Shown piece after piece: positions 17,129-24,902 of a stretch of 37,826 nt of DNA. The stretch is taken from contig CAMBCF010000044.1 of the NCBI GenBank assembly GCA_945864585.1, forward strand, positions 1-37,826. The letters are read 5' to 3'. The translations under genes and the position numbers were made by a program. Source of the stretch: Bordetella parapertussis (GTDB lineage Bacteria; Pseudomonadota; Gammaproteobacteria; Burkholderiales; SG8-41). Under the pieces are notes generated by a model, which was given only the letters and a program-made list of their open reading frames with translations, had not been told where the DNA came from and made no database searches. The stretch's first letter is position 1. Each line of letters starts with the position of its first letter.

Positions 17129-18460
17129 CTAACGCCCGATCCCCATATAGCGAAACCCCGCCGCGCGCACCACCTCCGGGTGATACTGGTTGCGTCCGTC
17201 GACAATCAGCGAACCGCGCATGTTCTTTTTCAGACGCTCGAAATCCGGCGAGCGAAATGACTCCCACTCGGTTACCAGTATCAGCGCATCGGCGCCCCGC
17301 AGCGCGGTGTACTGGTCTTTGGCGAACACCAGTGATTTACGGCTGAACCAGCTTGCCGGAAAGCTGCGTCTGGCATTTTCCATCGCCATCGGATCGTAGG
17401 CACACACGCGCGCGCCGGCGCCGACGAGTTTTTCCACCAGCACCAGCGCCGGCGCTTCGCGGGTGTCGTCCGTACCGGGCTTGAAAGACAGTCCCCACAA
17501 GCCAAACACGCGGCCCTTTAAATTGGCGCCAAACTCGGCACGAATTTTTTCAAACAGACGCAGCTTCTGCGCCTGATTGGTGTCATCGACAGCCTGCATC
17601 ACACGCGGCTTGAGCTTGTGCCGCCGCGCCTGATACACCAGCGATTTAACGTCCTTGGGGAAACACGAGCCGCCATAGCCGCAGCCCGGATAAATAAACG
17701 AATAACCGATGCGTCGATCGGAACCGATGCCAAGGCGCACGTTTTCGACATCCACTCCCACGCATTCCGCGAGATTGGCGATCTCATTCATCAACGAGAT
17801 GCGTGAAGCCAGCATGGCGTTGGCTGCGTATTTAGTCATTTCCGCATCGCGCACACCCATCACCAGCAGTTGCTCGTGGCTGCGGATGATCGGCGCATAC
17901 AGTTCGCGCATCAGTTTCGCCGCGCGCGCATTGTCCACGCCGGCAATCACCCGGTCGGGCCGCATAAAATCGTTGATCGCGTCGCCTTCCTTGAGGAATT
18001 CCGGGTTGCTCACCAGATCAAATTCGAACACTTCGCCTCGACGCGTTAGTTCACGCTGTATGGTTTTACGGATGCGCTCGGCGGTGCCCACCGGTGAAGT
18101 GGACTTTGCAATAATGGTCGCCGCTTTCGGCAAATGACGCCCGAGCTCCGCTGCCACGGCCAACACCTGACGCACATCCGAAGAGCCATTCGCCGAAGGC
18201 GGCGTGCCCACCGCGATGAAAAACACCTCGGTAGCCGCCGCTACCTGCGCCAGCGACGTGGTAAACAGCAAGCGCCGCTGGCGATGATTACGGCGGACCA
18301 TGTCGGCGAGACCCGGCTCATAGAACGGGATCACGCCCTGCTTGAGCTTGCGCACCTTGGCGGCATCCGTGTCCACGCAGGTGACGAAATGCCCGGTCTC
18401 TGCCAGACAAGCCCCTGTAACCAGCCCCACATAGCCGCTACCGATAACGCAAACTTTCAA
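17129..18460 (-). CDS. ugd: UDP-glucose 6-dehydrogenase
   Basis: Oxidises UDP-glucose to UDP-glucuronate with two NAD+, supplying the substrate of the arn pathway. The protein has 443 residues. The N-terminal Rossmann motif is IGSGYVGLVTG (6-16). The catalytic Cys is about residue 266 in GCGYGGSCFPKD, and the C-terminal domain contains GLSFKPGTDDTREAP. It lies on the opposite strand between the ArnA decarboxylase gene and arnD. It converges on the former and diverges from the latter, so it may be regulated separately. Confidence 0.96.
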   Translation of the reverse strand: MKVCVIGSGYVGLVTGACLAETGHFVTCVDTDAAKVRKLKQGVIPFYEPGLADMVRRNHRQRRLLFTTSLAQVAAATEVFFIAVGTPPSANGSSDVRQVLAVAAELGRHLPKAATIIAKSTSPVGTAERIRKTIQRELTRRGEVFEFDLVSNPEFLKEGDAINDFMRPDRVIAGVDNARAAKLMRELYAPIIRSHEQLLVMGVRDAEMTKYAANAMLASRISLMNEIANLAECVGVDVENVRLGIGSDRRIGYSFIYPGCGYGGSCFPKDVKSLVYQARRHKLKPRVMQAVDDTNQAQKLRLFEKIRAEFGANLKGRVFGLWGLSFKPGTDDTREAPALVLVEKLVGAGARVCAYDPMAMENARRSFPASWFSRKSLVFAKDQYTALRGADALILVTEWESFRSPDFERLKKNMRGSLIVDGRNQYHPEVVRAAGFRYMGIGR

Positions 18461-18525
18461 TCGCTGATCTCCCTGCTTACTTACGGATTGTCATTTATCC
18501 GCGCACCGCTTTAAGCGCGCACTAT

Positions 18526-18540
18526 CGCGTATGATAACAG
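18526..18540 (+). promoter_or_regulatory. Possible -10 region for arnD
   Basis: TATGAT at 18529-18534 lies between divergent ugd and arnD. If it is a real -10 box, the ATG at 18531 inside it cannot be the arnD start, which agrees with family length favouring a downstream TTG. No good -35 was found. Confidence 0.3.
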
Positions 18541-18617
18541 CGCAACATTGCCGTTTTAGCAATAAAGCGTGCTGGCGCGCCCCTGTGCGATCCGGTGCGG
18601 CCATTTTGAGCTTTCTC

Positions 18618-19523
18618 TTGAACCTCGCACTGAAAATAGACGTCGACACCTATCACGGCACACGGGACGGTATTCCGCAACTGCTGAGACTGCTTGATCG
18701 GCACAAAACCCGCGCCACCTTTCTGTTCAGCCTCGGCCCCGACCATACCGGGCGCGCCATCCGCCGGGTATTCCGCCGCGGCTTTCTGCAAAAAGTGACA
18801 CGCACTTCGGTGGTATCGAACTACGGCATCAAGACCTTGCTCTACGGCACGTTGCTGCCCGGCCCCGATATCAGCCGGTTGTGCGCGCCGCTGATGCGCA
18901 GCGTGCGCGAGGCCGGGCACGAAGTGGGCATCCATACCTACGATCATGTTGAATGGCAGGATCGCGTAGTACACGCCAGCGCGGTGTGGACGCAGCGCGA
19001 AATGCAGCGCGCACGCGAGCGCTTTGAAACGGTGTTCGGTGAGCCCGCGCAAACGCACGGCGCCGCCGGCTGGCAGATGAACGCACACGCCTACCGGCTC
19101 ACCGCGGACATGGGGTTTCGTTACTGCTCGGATACGCGCGGCAGTCATCCGTTTCTGCCGGTTGTCGACGGCAGCGCTGTTGCCTGCCCGCAAATGCCGA
19201 CCACGCTGCCCACGCTGGATGAGCTTATCGGCAACGATGGCCTGGATGAGATCAATGTCGCACGCCATTTGTTGCAGCTGACCCATCACGCGCTGTCCAG
19301 CGGCCACGTCTACACCTTGCATGCAGAACTGGAGGGCAATCGACTGAGCGCTGCATTTGACGAACTTTTAAGCGGCTGGCGCGCACAGGGCTACACGCTA
19401 ACCACCCTGCGCGACTACGCGCAAGCACTGGATTTTGCAACATTACCCAAGCACAGCGCAGTGGACGGCACGCTGCCGGGACGCAGCGGCACACTGTCGT
19501 TGCAGGGCGCCGCAGTTGCGTAA
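18618..19523 (+). CDS. arnD: 4-formamido-arabinose-phosphoundecaprenol deformylase
   Basis: A polysaccharide-deacetylase-fold enzyme that removes the formyl group from undecaprenyl-phosphate-Ara4FN, making the pathway irreversible. The conserved start LKIDVDTYHGTRDGIP holds the metal-binding Asp pair. GHEVGIHTYDHVEWQ carries the metal His residues, and AAGWQMNA, CSDTRG and TLPTLDELIG follow as in E. coli ArnD. The frame is open from ATG 18531 (330 residues). TTG 18618 gives 301 residues and aligns with the E. coli N-terminus; TTG 18606 is another option. The 3' end carries a 13-bp tandem duplication. It completes the arn set although separated from the rest by ugd. Confidence 0.9.
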   Translation: MNLALKIDVDTYHGTRDGIPQLLRLLDRHKTRATFLFSLGPDHTGRAIRRVFRRGFLQKVTRTSVVSNYGIKTLLYGTLLPGPDISRLCAPLMRSVREAGHEVGIHTYDHVEWQDRVVHASAVWTQREMQRARERFETVFGEPAQTHGAAGWQMNAHAYRLTADMGFRYCSDTRGSHPFLPVVDGSAVACPQMPTTLPTLDELIGNDGLDEINVARHLLQLTHHALSSGHVYTLHAELEGNRLSAAFDELLSGWRAQGYTLTTLRDYAQALDFATLPKHSAVDGTLPGRSGTLSLQGAAVA

Positions 19524-19538
19524 CTCAGTTGCGTAACT
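19513..19538. repeat. 13-bp tandem duplication at the arnD stop codon
   Basis: CAGTTGCGTAACT occurs twice back to back (19513-19525 and 19526-19538). The first unit contains the arnD stop TAA. The unit itself is close to palindromic (AGTT...AACT). Confidence 0.9.
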
Positions 19539-19592
19539 ACAGCATATGCTCCAGTATTAGCTTTACGTTGATGGCGGGGAATCACAATCAGC

Positions 19593-20057
19593 ATGCACGC
19601 TCTACTCGATCAGCCTGTTCCTGAATTCGAAATTGCGGCCACCGGCGGCGCGTCTTTCAACAGCGAGGCCGCTGCGGGGCGGCCATGGGTGCTGTATTTT
19701 TACCCCAAAGACAACACCCCCGGCTGCACCAGCGAGGGCTTGCAGTTTCGCGACCTGCATGCGCAATTCGCCGAGCTCGATTGCGCGATTTACGGTGTTT
19801 CACGCGATAGCGTGAAGTCGCATGAAAATTTCAAAGCCAAGATGAGCTTCCCGTTTGCGTTGCTGTCCGACGCCGATGAAATCGCCTGCAAGGCGTTCGA
19901 GGTCATCAAAATGAAAAACATGTACGGTAAAAAAGTGCGCGGTATCGAACGCAGTACCTTTGTCATCGACGCCGCTGGCGTGCTGCGCCACGCATGGCGC
20001 GGCGTGAAAGTGCCGGGCCATGCACAGGAGGTATTGCAATTCGTTAAAACACTTTAA
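19593..20057 (+). CDS. bcp: Thioredoxin-dependent peroxiredoxin, Bcp/PrxQ family
   Basis: Cytoplasmic peroxidase that reduces hydrogen peroxide and organic hydroperoxides. The protein has 154 residues and a thioredoxin-like fold. LYFYPKDNTPGCTSE at 34-48 contains the peroxidatic Cys C45. In E. coli Bcp the resolving Cys is five residues later (C50), but here residue 50 is Leu, so resolution must use another thiol or partner. A further Cys is kept in DEIACKAFEV. A shared AT-rich motif begins exactly at its stop codon. Confidence 0.92.
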   Translation: MHALLDQPVPEFEIAATGGASFNSEAAAGRPWVLYFYPKDNTPGCTSEGLQFRDLHAQFAELDCAIYGVSRDSVKSHENFKAKMSFPFALLSDADEIACKAFEVIKMKNMYGKKVRGIERSTFVIDAAGVLRHAWRGVKVPGHAQEVLQFVKTL

Positions 20058-20073
20058 AAACAAATAGTTACAT
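20055..20073 (-). repeat. AT-rich junction motif, copy at the bcp stop
   Basis: Minus strand ATGTAACTATTTGTTTTTA. On the plus strand it begins with the bcp stop TAA. It is identical to the dnaB copy at 18 of 19 bases. Confidence 0.6.
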
Positions 20074-20117
20074 ACTTTTGTACAGGCTCCCCAAGCGCCA
20101 TTCTGACAAGGATACTC

Positions 20118-21584
20118 ATGATCCAGCGCAAGCCCTCAGCATCGACATCTTCCGCTACTTCGTCTGCTGCCTCCAGCGTTACCCGCCTCCACATCGCTAT
20201 CAAGCTGTTCGTGCTCGACACCAATGTCCTGATGCACGACCCCACCAGCCTGTTCCGCTTCGAGGAACACGATCTGTTCATTCCGATGGTCACGCTCGAA
20301 GAACTCGACAATAACAAGAAGGGCATGTCCGAAGTCTCGCGCAATGCGCGCCAGGCGAGCCGTTATCTCGATGAACTGATCGGCCATGCTTCAAGCGACA
20401 TCACCGAGGGCATTGCGTTGTCCACGCATGGCGATAAAAATGCCAACGGGCGCTTGTTTTTCCAGACCGAATTCATCAACGGCGAATTGCCGGCACGCCT
20501 GCCCGGCGGCAAGGCCGACAATCAAATCATCGCCGTGGTTAAACACCTGCAGGAACAACAATCCAAGCGGCAGGTGATATTGGTGTCGAAAGACATCAAC
20601 ATGCGGATCAAGGCGCGCGCGCTGGGCTACGCCGCCGAGGATTATTTCAACGACAAGGTGCTCGAAGACACCGATCTGCTGTACACCGGCACGCGCGCGC
20701 TGCCCAAAGGGTTTTGGGAGTCCCACGGCAAGAACATGGAATCGTGGCAGCAGGCGGGCCACACCTATTACCGGGTGCATGGCCCTGTGTGCAGCGGCCT
20801 GCTGGTCAATGAAATGGTTTACCTGAACGAACGCGATGACGACAAGCCGTTTCAGGCCAAGGTCACCGAGGTCAGTGGCAATACCGCCATTCTGCAAACG
20901 CTCAAGGATTACGCTCACACGCGCAACAATGTGTGGGGCATCTGCGCGCGCAATCGCGAACAGAATTTCGCGTTGAATCTGCTGATGAATCCCGATATCG
21001 ATTTCGTCACCCTGCTCGGTCAGGCGGGCACCGGAAAAACGCTGTTGACGCTGGCCGCGGGTTTGATGCAGACATTGGAGACCAAGCTCTACTCCGAAAT
21101 CATCATGACGCGTGTTACCGTGCCGGTGGGCGAAGACATCGGCTTTCTGCCCGGCACCGAAGAAGAAAAAATGAATCCATGGATGGGTGCGCTGGAAGAT
21201 AACCTCGATGTGCTCAACAAAACGGATGACGCCGCCGGCGAATGGGGCCGCGCGGCGACGCGCGACCTGATACGTTCGCGCATCAAGGTGAAGTCGCTTA
21301 ATTTCATGCGCGGGCGCACCTTTCTCAACAAATACCTGGTGATCGACGAAGCGCAGAACCTCACACCCAAGCAGATGAAAACGCTGATCACGCGCGCTGG
21401 CCCCGGCACCAAAGTGGTGTGTCTCGGCAACATCTCTCAGATCGACACGCCATACCTCACGGAGGGCAGTTCAGGCATTACCTACGTGGTGGATCGCATG
21501 AAAGGCTGGCTGCACAGCGGGCACGTGACGCTGATGCGCGGCGAGCGTTCACGGCTGGCCGATCATGCCGGTGAGGTGCTTTAA
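20118..21584 (+). CDS. PIN domain-PhoH ATPase fusion (PhoH family, YlaK-like)
   Basis: A 488-residue two-domain protein. The N-terminal PIN nuclease-like domain begins with FVLDTNVLMHD (Asp 34) and continues with the acidic VTLEELD and the SKDINMRIKA region. The C-terminal PhoH-type P-loop ATPase has GQAGTGKT at about 301-308 and the Walker B motif YLVIDEAQN at 406-414. Homologues combine RNase and RNA-unwinding activity in some species, but the cellular role in proteobacteria is unclear. AAGGA lies five bases before ATG 20118. The gene converges with dnaB, with two bases between stops. Confidence 0.9.
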   Translation: MIQRKPSASTSSATSSAASSVTRLHIAIKLFVLDTNVLMHDPTSLFRFEEHDLFIPMVTLEELDNNKKGMSEVSRNARQASRYLDELIGHASSDITEGIALSTHGDKNANGRLFFQTEFINGELPARLPGGKADNQIIAVVKHLQEQQSKRQVILVSKDINMRIKARALGYAAEDYFNDKVLEDTDLLYTGTRALPKGFWESHGKNMESWQQAGHTYYRVHGPVCSGLLVNEMVYLNERDDDKPFQAKVTEVSGNTAILQTLKDYAHTRNNVWGICARNREQNFALNLLMNPDIDFVTLLGQAGTGKTLLTLAAGLMQTLETKLYSEIIMTRVTVPVGEDIGFLPGTEEEKMNPWMGALEDNLDVLNKTDDAAGEWGRAATRDLIRSRIKVKSLNFMRGRTFLNKYLVIDEAQNLTPKQMKTLITRAGPGTKVVCLGNISQIDTPYLTEGSSGITYVVDRMKGWLHSGHVTLMRGERSRLADHAGEVL

Positions 21585-21586
21585 AC

Positions 21587-22990
21587 TTAGTACTGATCTC
21601 CGGCAGCGTAGTTCTCAAAGCGCGTGTGACGACCGATAAAGGTCAGCGTCACCGGGCCGGTGGGGCCGTTGCGCTGTTTGGCAATAATTATTTCCGCCTT
21701 GCCTTTGCTCGCTTCATTGGTGGGGTTGTAAACCTCATCGCGGTAGATGAACAGAATCAGGTCAGCGTCCTGTTCAATGGCGCCCGATTCGCGCAGGTCC
21801 GACATCATCGGGCGCTTGTCCTGGCGCGACTCAACACTGCGGTTCAGCTGTGACAGCGCAACCACCGGCACCTTGAGTTCCTTGGCCAGACCCTTGAGCG
21901 AGCGCGATATCTCGGCGACTTCGGTGGCGCGATTTTCTTCTCGCCCCGACGAGGTGCCGCTCATCAGCTGCAGATAGTCCACCACGATCAGGCTCAAGCC
22001 GCCGCACTGGCGATGCAGGCGCCGCGCGCGTGAGCGCACTTCCAGCGCGTTGAGGCCGGCGGTGTCGTCTATGTGTATTTGCGAATCATTGAGCTTGCCC
22101 ACCGCATCCACCAGTTTGGGCCACTCATTTTCTTCAAACGTGCCGGAGCGCAATTTGTGCTGATCGACACGGCCTACCGAGCCGATCATGCGCAGCGCAA
22201 GTTGTGAACCCGACATTTCCATGCTGAACACGGCGGCGGCTTTTTTCAGATGCAGCGCGACATGCTCGACGATATTCATCGCCAGCGCGGTTTTTCCCAT
22301 GGAGGGGCGCGCCGCGATGACGATCAATTCGCCCTGCTGCAGGCCGGAAGTCATGCGATCCAGATCGGTATAACCGGTGGCAAGGCCGATTACATCGTCC
22401 TTGTTCTCGCGGCTGTAGAGCATGTCGATGCGCTCGATCGTCTCGGTCAGCAGCGGATCGATTTTGACGAATCCCTGTTTGGTTTTGGCGCCAGCCTCGG
22501 CAATCTGGAACACCTTGGACTCGGCTTCGTCGATCAGATCTTTCGCTTCACGCCCTTCGGGATTAAACGCGGAGTCGGCAATTTCCGCGCCCGCTTTCGC
22601 CAGTGCACGCATAATGGCGCGCTCGCGCACAATCTCCGCATAACGGCGGATATTCGCGGCACTCGGCGTATTCATCGACAATGAACCCAGATAGGCTTGC
22701 CCGCCCGCTTCTTCGAGCTTCGCACTGCGTTCGAGACTTTCCGCAACTGTCAGCACATCGGCGGGCCGGTTGTTTTCAATCAACAACATCATGTGCTGAA
22801 AAATCAGCCGGTGATCCGCGCGATAAAAATCCGTTTCACCCACCATGTCCGAAATCTTGTCCCACGCGGTGTTGTCCAGCAGCAGCCCGCCCAGCACCGA
22901 CTGCTCGGCCTCGACGGACTGCGGCGGCACCCGCATGGCTTCAATTTGCGGGTCTTTGAGCAGACTGCTGACGACTTGCATGGCGCACAT
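21587..22990 (-). CDS. dnaB: Replicative DNA helicase DnaB
   Basis: Hexameric 5'-3' helicase of the replication fork. The protein has 467 residues. The N-terminal primase-interaction domain begins at VPPQSVEAEQSVLGGLL (21-37), followed by the linker. The RecA-like C-terminal domain has Walker A ARPSMGKT at 227-234 and Walker B around VVDYLQLM, then LSQLNRSVESR and DLRESGAIEQDAD. It shows no intein, a common insertion in this gene. AGGT lies eight bases before ATG 22990. An intrinsic terminator separates it from rplI, so it likely has its own promoter. Confidence 0.97.
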   Translation of the reverse strand: MCAMQVVSSLLKDPQIEAMRVPPQSVEAEQSVLGGLLLDNTAWDKISDMVGETDFYRADHRLIFQHMMLLIENNRPADVLTVAESLERSAKLEEAGGQAYLGSLSMNTPSAANIRRYAEIVRERAIMRALAKAGAEIADSAFNPEGREAKDLIDEAESKVFQIAEAGAKTKQGFVKIDPLLTETIERIDMLYSRENKDDVIGLATGYTDLDRMTSGLQQGELIVIAARPSMGKTALAMNIVEHVALHLKKAAAVFSMEMSGSQLALRMIGSVGRVDQHKLRSGTFEENEWPKLVDAVGKLNDSQIHIDDTAGLNALEVRSRARRLHRQCGGLSLIVVDYLQLMSGTSSGREENRATEVAEISRSLKGLAKELKVPVVALSQLNRSVESRQDKRPMMSDLRESGAIEQDADLILFIYRDEVYNPTNEASKGKAEIIIAKQRNGPTGPVTLTFIGRHTRFENYAAGDQY

Positions 22991-23011
22991 GGCGTGTTAC
23001 CTGAGATAATT

Positions 23012-23030
23012 ACGTAACTATTTGTTTTTA
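23012..23030 (+). repeat. AT-rich junction motif, copy before dnaB
   Basis: Plus strand ACGTAACTATTTGTTTTTA, about 22 bases upstream of the dnaB start and overlapping its candidate -10. Confidence 0.6.
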
Positions 23031-23045
23031 TTAATGTTTGTTCAA
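23017..23045 (-). promoter_or_regulatory. Candidate dnaB promoter
   Basis: On the minus strand TTGAAC (23045-23040) and AATAGT (23022-23017) are 17 bp apart, each matching four of six consensus bases. It lies between the rplI terminator and dnaB. The -10 overlaps the AT-rich motif shared with other gene junctions. Confidence 0.4.
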
Positions 23046-23090
23046 CAGGCCGAACAGGAGAATCAGCCGCGAGCTATAGAATCTACATAA

Positions 23091-23118
23091 AAAAAAGGGC
23101 TGTCGCCAGCCCTTTTTT
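23091..23118. terminator. Bidirectional intrinsic terminator after rplI
   Basis: A perfect hairpin: AAAAAAGGGCTG, loop TCGC, CAGCCCTTTTTT. Read on the minus strand it ends the rpsF-priB-rpsR-rplI transcript with a U-rich tail, 53 bp past the rplI stop. Confidence 0.93.
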
Positions 23119-23170
23119 CTGATGCGAAAAAAGCGTTTTGAATTAGCGCATTAGAAAACGCATGTGCAAA

Positions 23171-23623
23171 CTAAGCGGTCTCGCCCAACACCGAAACGGT
23201 GATTCCGACCACCACATCGGCGTGCACCGCGATTTTCAGCGGATTATCGCCAATGTTCTTGATCGGGCCCGCCGGCATGCGTATCGAGGCCTTGGCGATG
23301 TCGTAGCCCTGTTTCTTGAGCGCCTCGGCGATGTCGCTGTTGGTGACTGAACCAAACAGTTTGCCGTCGACGCCGGCTTTCTGCGTAATTTGCACCATCA
23401 GGCCCTCGAGCTTGCCGCCGATGTCCTGCGCCTTGGCAAGCGCTTCATTCTGCGCTTTCTCAAGATCAACGCGGCGCTTTTCGAACTCCGCCAGATTCGC
23501 GGTGTTGGCGCGCTTGGCTTTGCCGTGCGGGATCAGAAAATTGCGCGCATAGCCGTCCTTGACCTTGACCACATCGCCGAGCTGGCCGAGGTTAACCACT
23601 TTTTCGAGCAGTATGATTTGCAT
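23171..23623 (-). CDS. rplI: 50S ribosomal protein L9
   Basis: A 150-residue L9 that binds domain V of 23S rRNA near the base of the L1 stalk. The start [30 protein letters not shown] is diagnostic. A long connecting helix rich in Lys, Glu and Ala follows at about 40-75, and the second RNA-binding domain has [21 protein letters not shown] lies before the ATG. It is last in the rpsF operon and followed by the terminator. Confidence 0.97.
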   Translation of the reverse strand: MQIILLEKVVNLGQLGDVVKVKDGYARNFLIPHGKAKRANTANLAEFEKRRVDLEKAQNEALAKAQDIGGKLEGLMVQITQKAGVDGKLFGSVTNSDIAEALKKQGYDIAKASIRMPAGPIKNIGDNPLKIAVHADVVVGITVSVLGETA

Positions 23624-23632
23624 GTCGTCTCC

Positions 23633-23923
23633 TTAGTGCAGATCGGTGAAATGCAGCAGCCCGAGAAAGCGCGCGCGCTTCACCGCCACCGACAGCTGAC
23701 GCTGATACTTGGCCTTGGTGCCGGTGATGCGCGCCGGTATCAATTTGCCGTTTTCGTTGATGAAATCCTTGAGCAGCGCAATATCCTTGTAATCGATCTG
23801 CGTAATTTTTTCCGCGGTAAAGCGGCAGAACTTCCTGCGGCGGAACAACGCGTTGCCGCGGCGTTTGTTCTTGTCGGTGGGTTTCCCCTTGCCTTTGCCG
23901 AACCTGCCTTTGCCCATCGCCAT
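23633..23923 (-). CDS. rpsR: 30S ribosomal protein S18
   Basis: A 96-residue S18, longer than the 75 residues of E. coli because of a basic N-terminal extension ([19 protein letters not shown]). The core [20 protein letters not shown] and the ending [16 protein letters not shown] are typical. S18 binds the platform of the 30S subunit as a heterodimer with S6, encoded three genes upstream. Confidence 0.96.
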   Translation of the reverse strand: MAMGKGRFGKGKGKPTDKNKRRGNALFRRRKFCRFTAEKITQIDYKDIALLKDFINENGKLIPARITGTKAKYQRQLSVAVKRARFLGLLHFTDLH

Positions 23924-23946
23924 GATGAGTTTCCTTTTCGTGTCTG

Positions 23947-24276
23947 TTAGTCTGACTGCTGAAGCGGTGTGATGTGCGTTACGTGTAATACCAGCTGTGT
24001 GCCGAGTTGCGCGCCCATGCGGCGCCTGGCTGCCAGAAATCCCTGTATCGTTACCTTGTCGCCCACATGAAACTTTGCAACCGCAGCGGCTATATCGCCG
24101 ACAGCCACCACACCCACTTCAAGCTCGGTTTGGCGCTCGATGCCGGCTTCAAATTGCTGCGAACGGTGCGTAAGTTTGAAGTTCACCAGAGGCAGCCCGG
24201 CGGGCGTGTAACGTAACGATTCTATGGCGGTGATTTCTCCTGCAAGCCTGACCGAATTCAGCGCGTTGGCGTCCAC
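23947..24276 (-). CDS. priB: Primosomal replication protein PriB
   Basis: A 109-residue single-domain OB-fold protein that binds ssDNA and helps PriA load DnaB at restarted forks. The N-terminus [19 protein letters not shown] and [14 protein letters not shown] are typical of betaproteobacterial PriB. The start is GTG 24276, two bases after the rpsF stop. Its position between rpsF and rpsR is the conserved arrangement in beta- and gammaproteobacteria, here upstream of its functional partner dnaB. Confidence 0.92.
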   Translation of the reverse strand: MDANALNSVRLAGEITAIESLRYTPAGLPLVNFKLTHRSQQFEAGIERQTELEVGVVAVGDIAAAVAKFHVGDKVTIQGFLAARRRMGAQLGTQLVLHVTHITPLQQSD

Positions 24277-24278
24277 CC

Positions 24279-24695
24279 TTAGGCGGTAGCCGCCGGCGCG
24301 GGTGCGGCAGCCGGTGCAGCGGCCGCTGTCACGGTGGGCGCTGCTGCAGGCCGCTCATCGGACGACGTGCGCGCTCTTTCCTCGCGCATCATCGGCGAGG
24401 GTGCTACGGCTGCGTCGCGCATCGACACCGTCAAATGGCGCAGCACCGCGTCGTTAAACTTGAACGCGTGTTCCATTTCAACCAGTGTTTCGTTGTCACA
24501 CTCGATGTTCAGCAGCACGTAGTGCGCTTTGTGCATCTTCTGGATCGGATAGGTCATCTGGCGACGCCCCCAATCTTCGTGACGGTGGATTTTTCCGCCA
24601 CGCCCGGTGATCATCTGGCGATAGCGCTCGACCATGCCGGGAACCTGCTCACTTTGATCCGGATGGACGATAAACACGATTTCATAATGTCGCAT
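24279..24695 (-). CDS. rpsF: 30S ribosomal protein S6
   Basis: A 138-residue S6. The start [19 protein letters not shown] and the segment [26 protein letters not shown] are diagnostic. The globular part ends near residue 98. A low-complexity tail rich in Ala and Pro (about 114-138) then replaces the Glu tail that RimK modifies in E. coli. AAGGAG lies eight bases before the ATG. It is the first gene of the operon with a good promoter upstream. Confidence 0.96.
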   Translation of the reverse strand: MRHYEIVFIVHPDQSEQVPGMVERYRQMITGRGGKIHRHEDWGRRQMTYPIQKMHKAHYVLLNIECDNETLVEMEHAFKFNDAVLRHLTVSMRDAAVAPSPMMREERARTSSDERPAAAPTVTAAAAPAAAPAPAATA

Positions 24696-24772
24696 GCAAT
24701 AAGCTCCTTATGGGTTGGAAACTGCTGGGCCTCCCGTTATGCGAGACGGTGAGGCAAGGATTTAAATTATTT

Positions 24773-24791
24773 TAAAAACAGACACTTACTA
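24773..24791 (-). repeat. AT-rich junction motif, copy in the rpsF leader
   Basis: Minus strand TAGTAAGTGTCTGTTTTTA, downstream of the rpsF promoter and about 80 bases before the rpsF start. A moderate match to the shared motif. Confidence 0.45.
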
Positions 24792-24828
24792 CGAAGTATC
24801 GGCCCGCACAAGGCTAACCGAGACGCGG

Positions 24829-24856
24829 ATTTTACAGTAACTGACTGAATTTTCAA
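24829..24856 (-). promoter_or_regulatory. Sigma-70 promoter for rpsF-priB-rpsR-rplI
   Basis: On the minus strand TTGAAA (24856-24851) and TAAAAT (24834-24829) are 16 bp apart, each near consensus. Transcription would begin about 125 bases before rpsF. The long leader could house S6:S18 autoregulation, known for rpsF leaders, but I could not confirm the conserved CCG-containing structure. Confidence 0.7.
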
Positions 24857-24902
24857 GTAAAACTTGGGCGCGTACAGCAGCGGAGCAAAAACCCCTCGCC
24901 GA

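Noticed and set aside
20118-21584. PIN-PhoH gene as part of a toxin-antitoxin module
   Set aside because: PIN-PhoH fusions occur as stand-alone genes; there is no small antitoxin frame upstream in this window, only bcp and a 60-bp gap.
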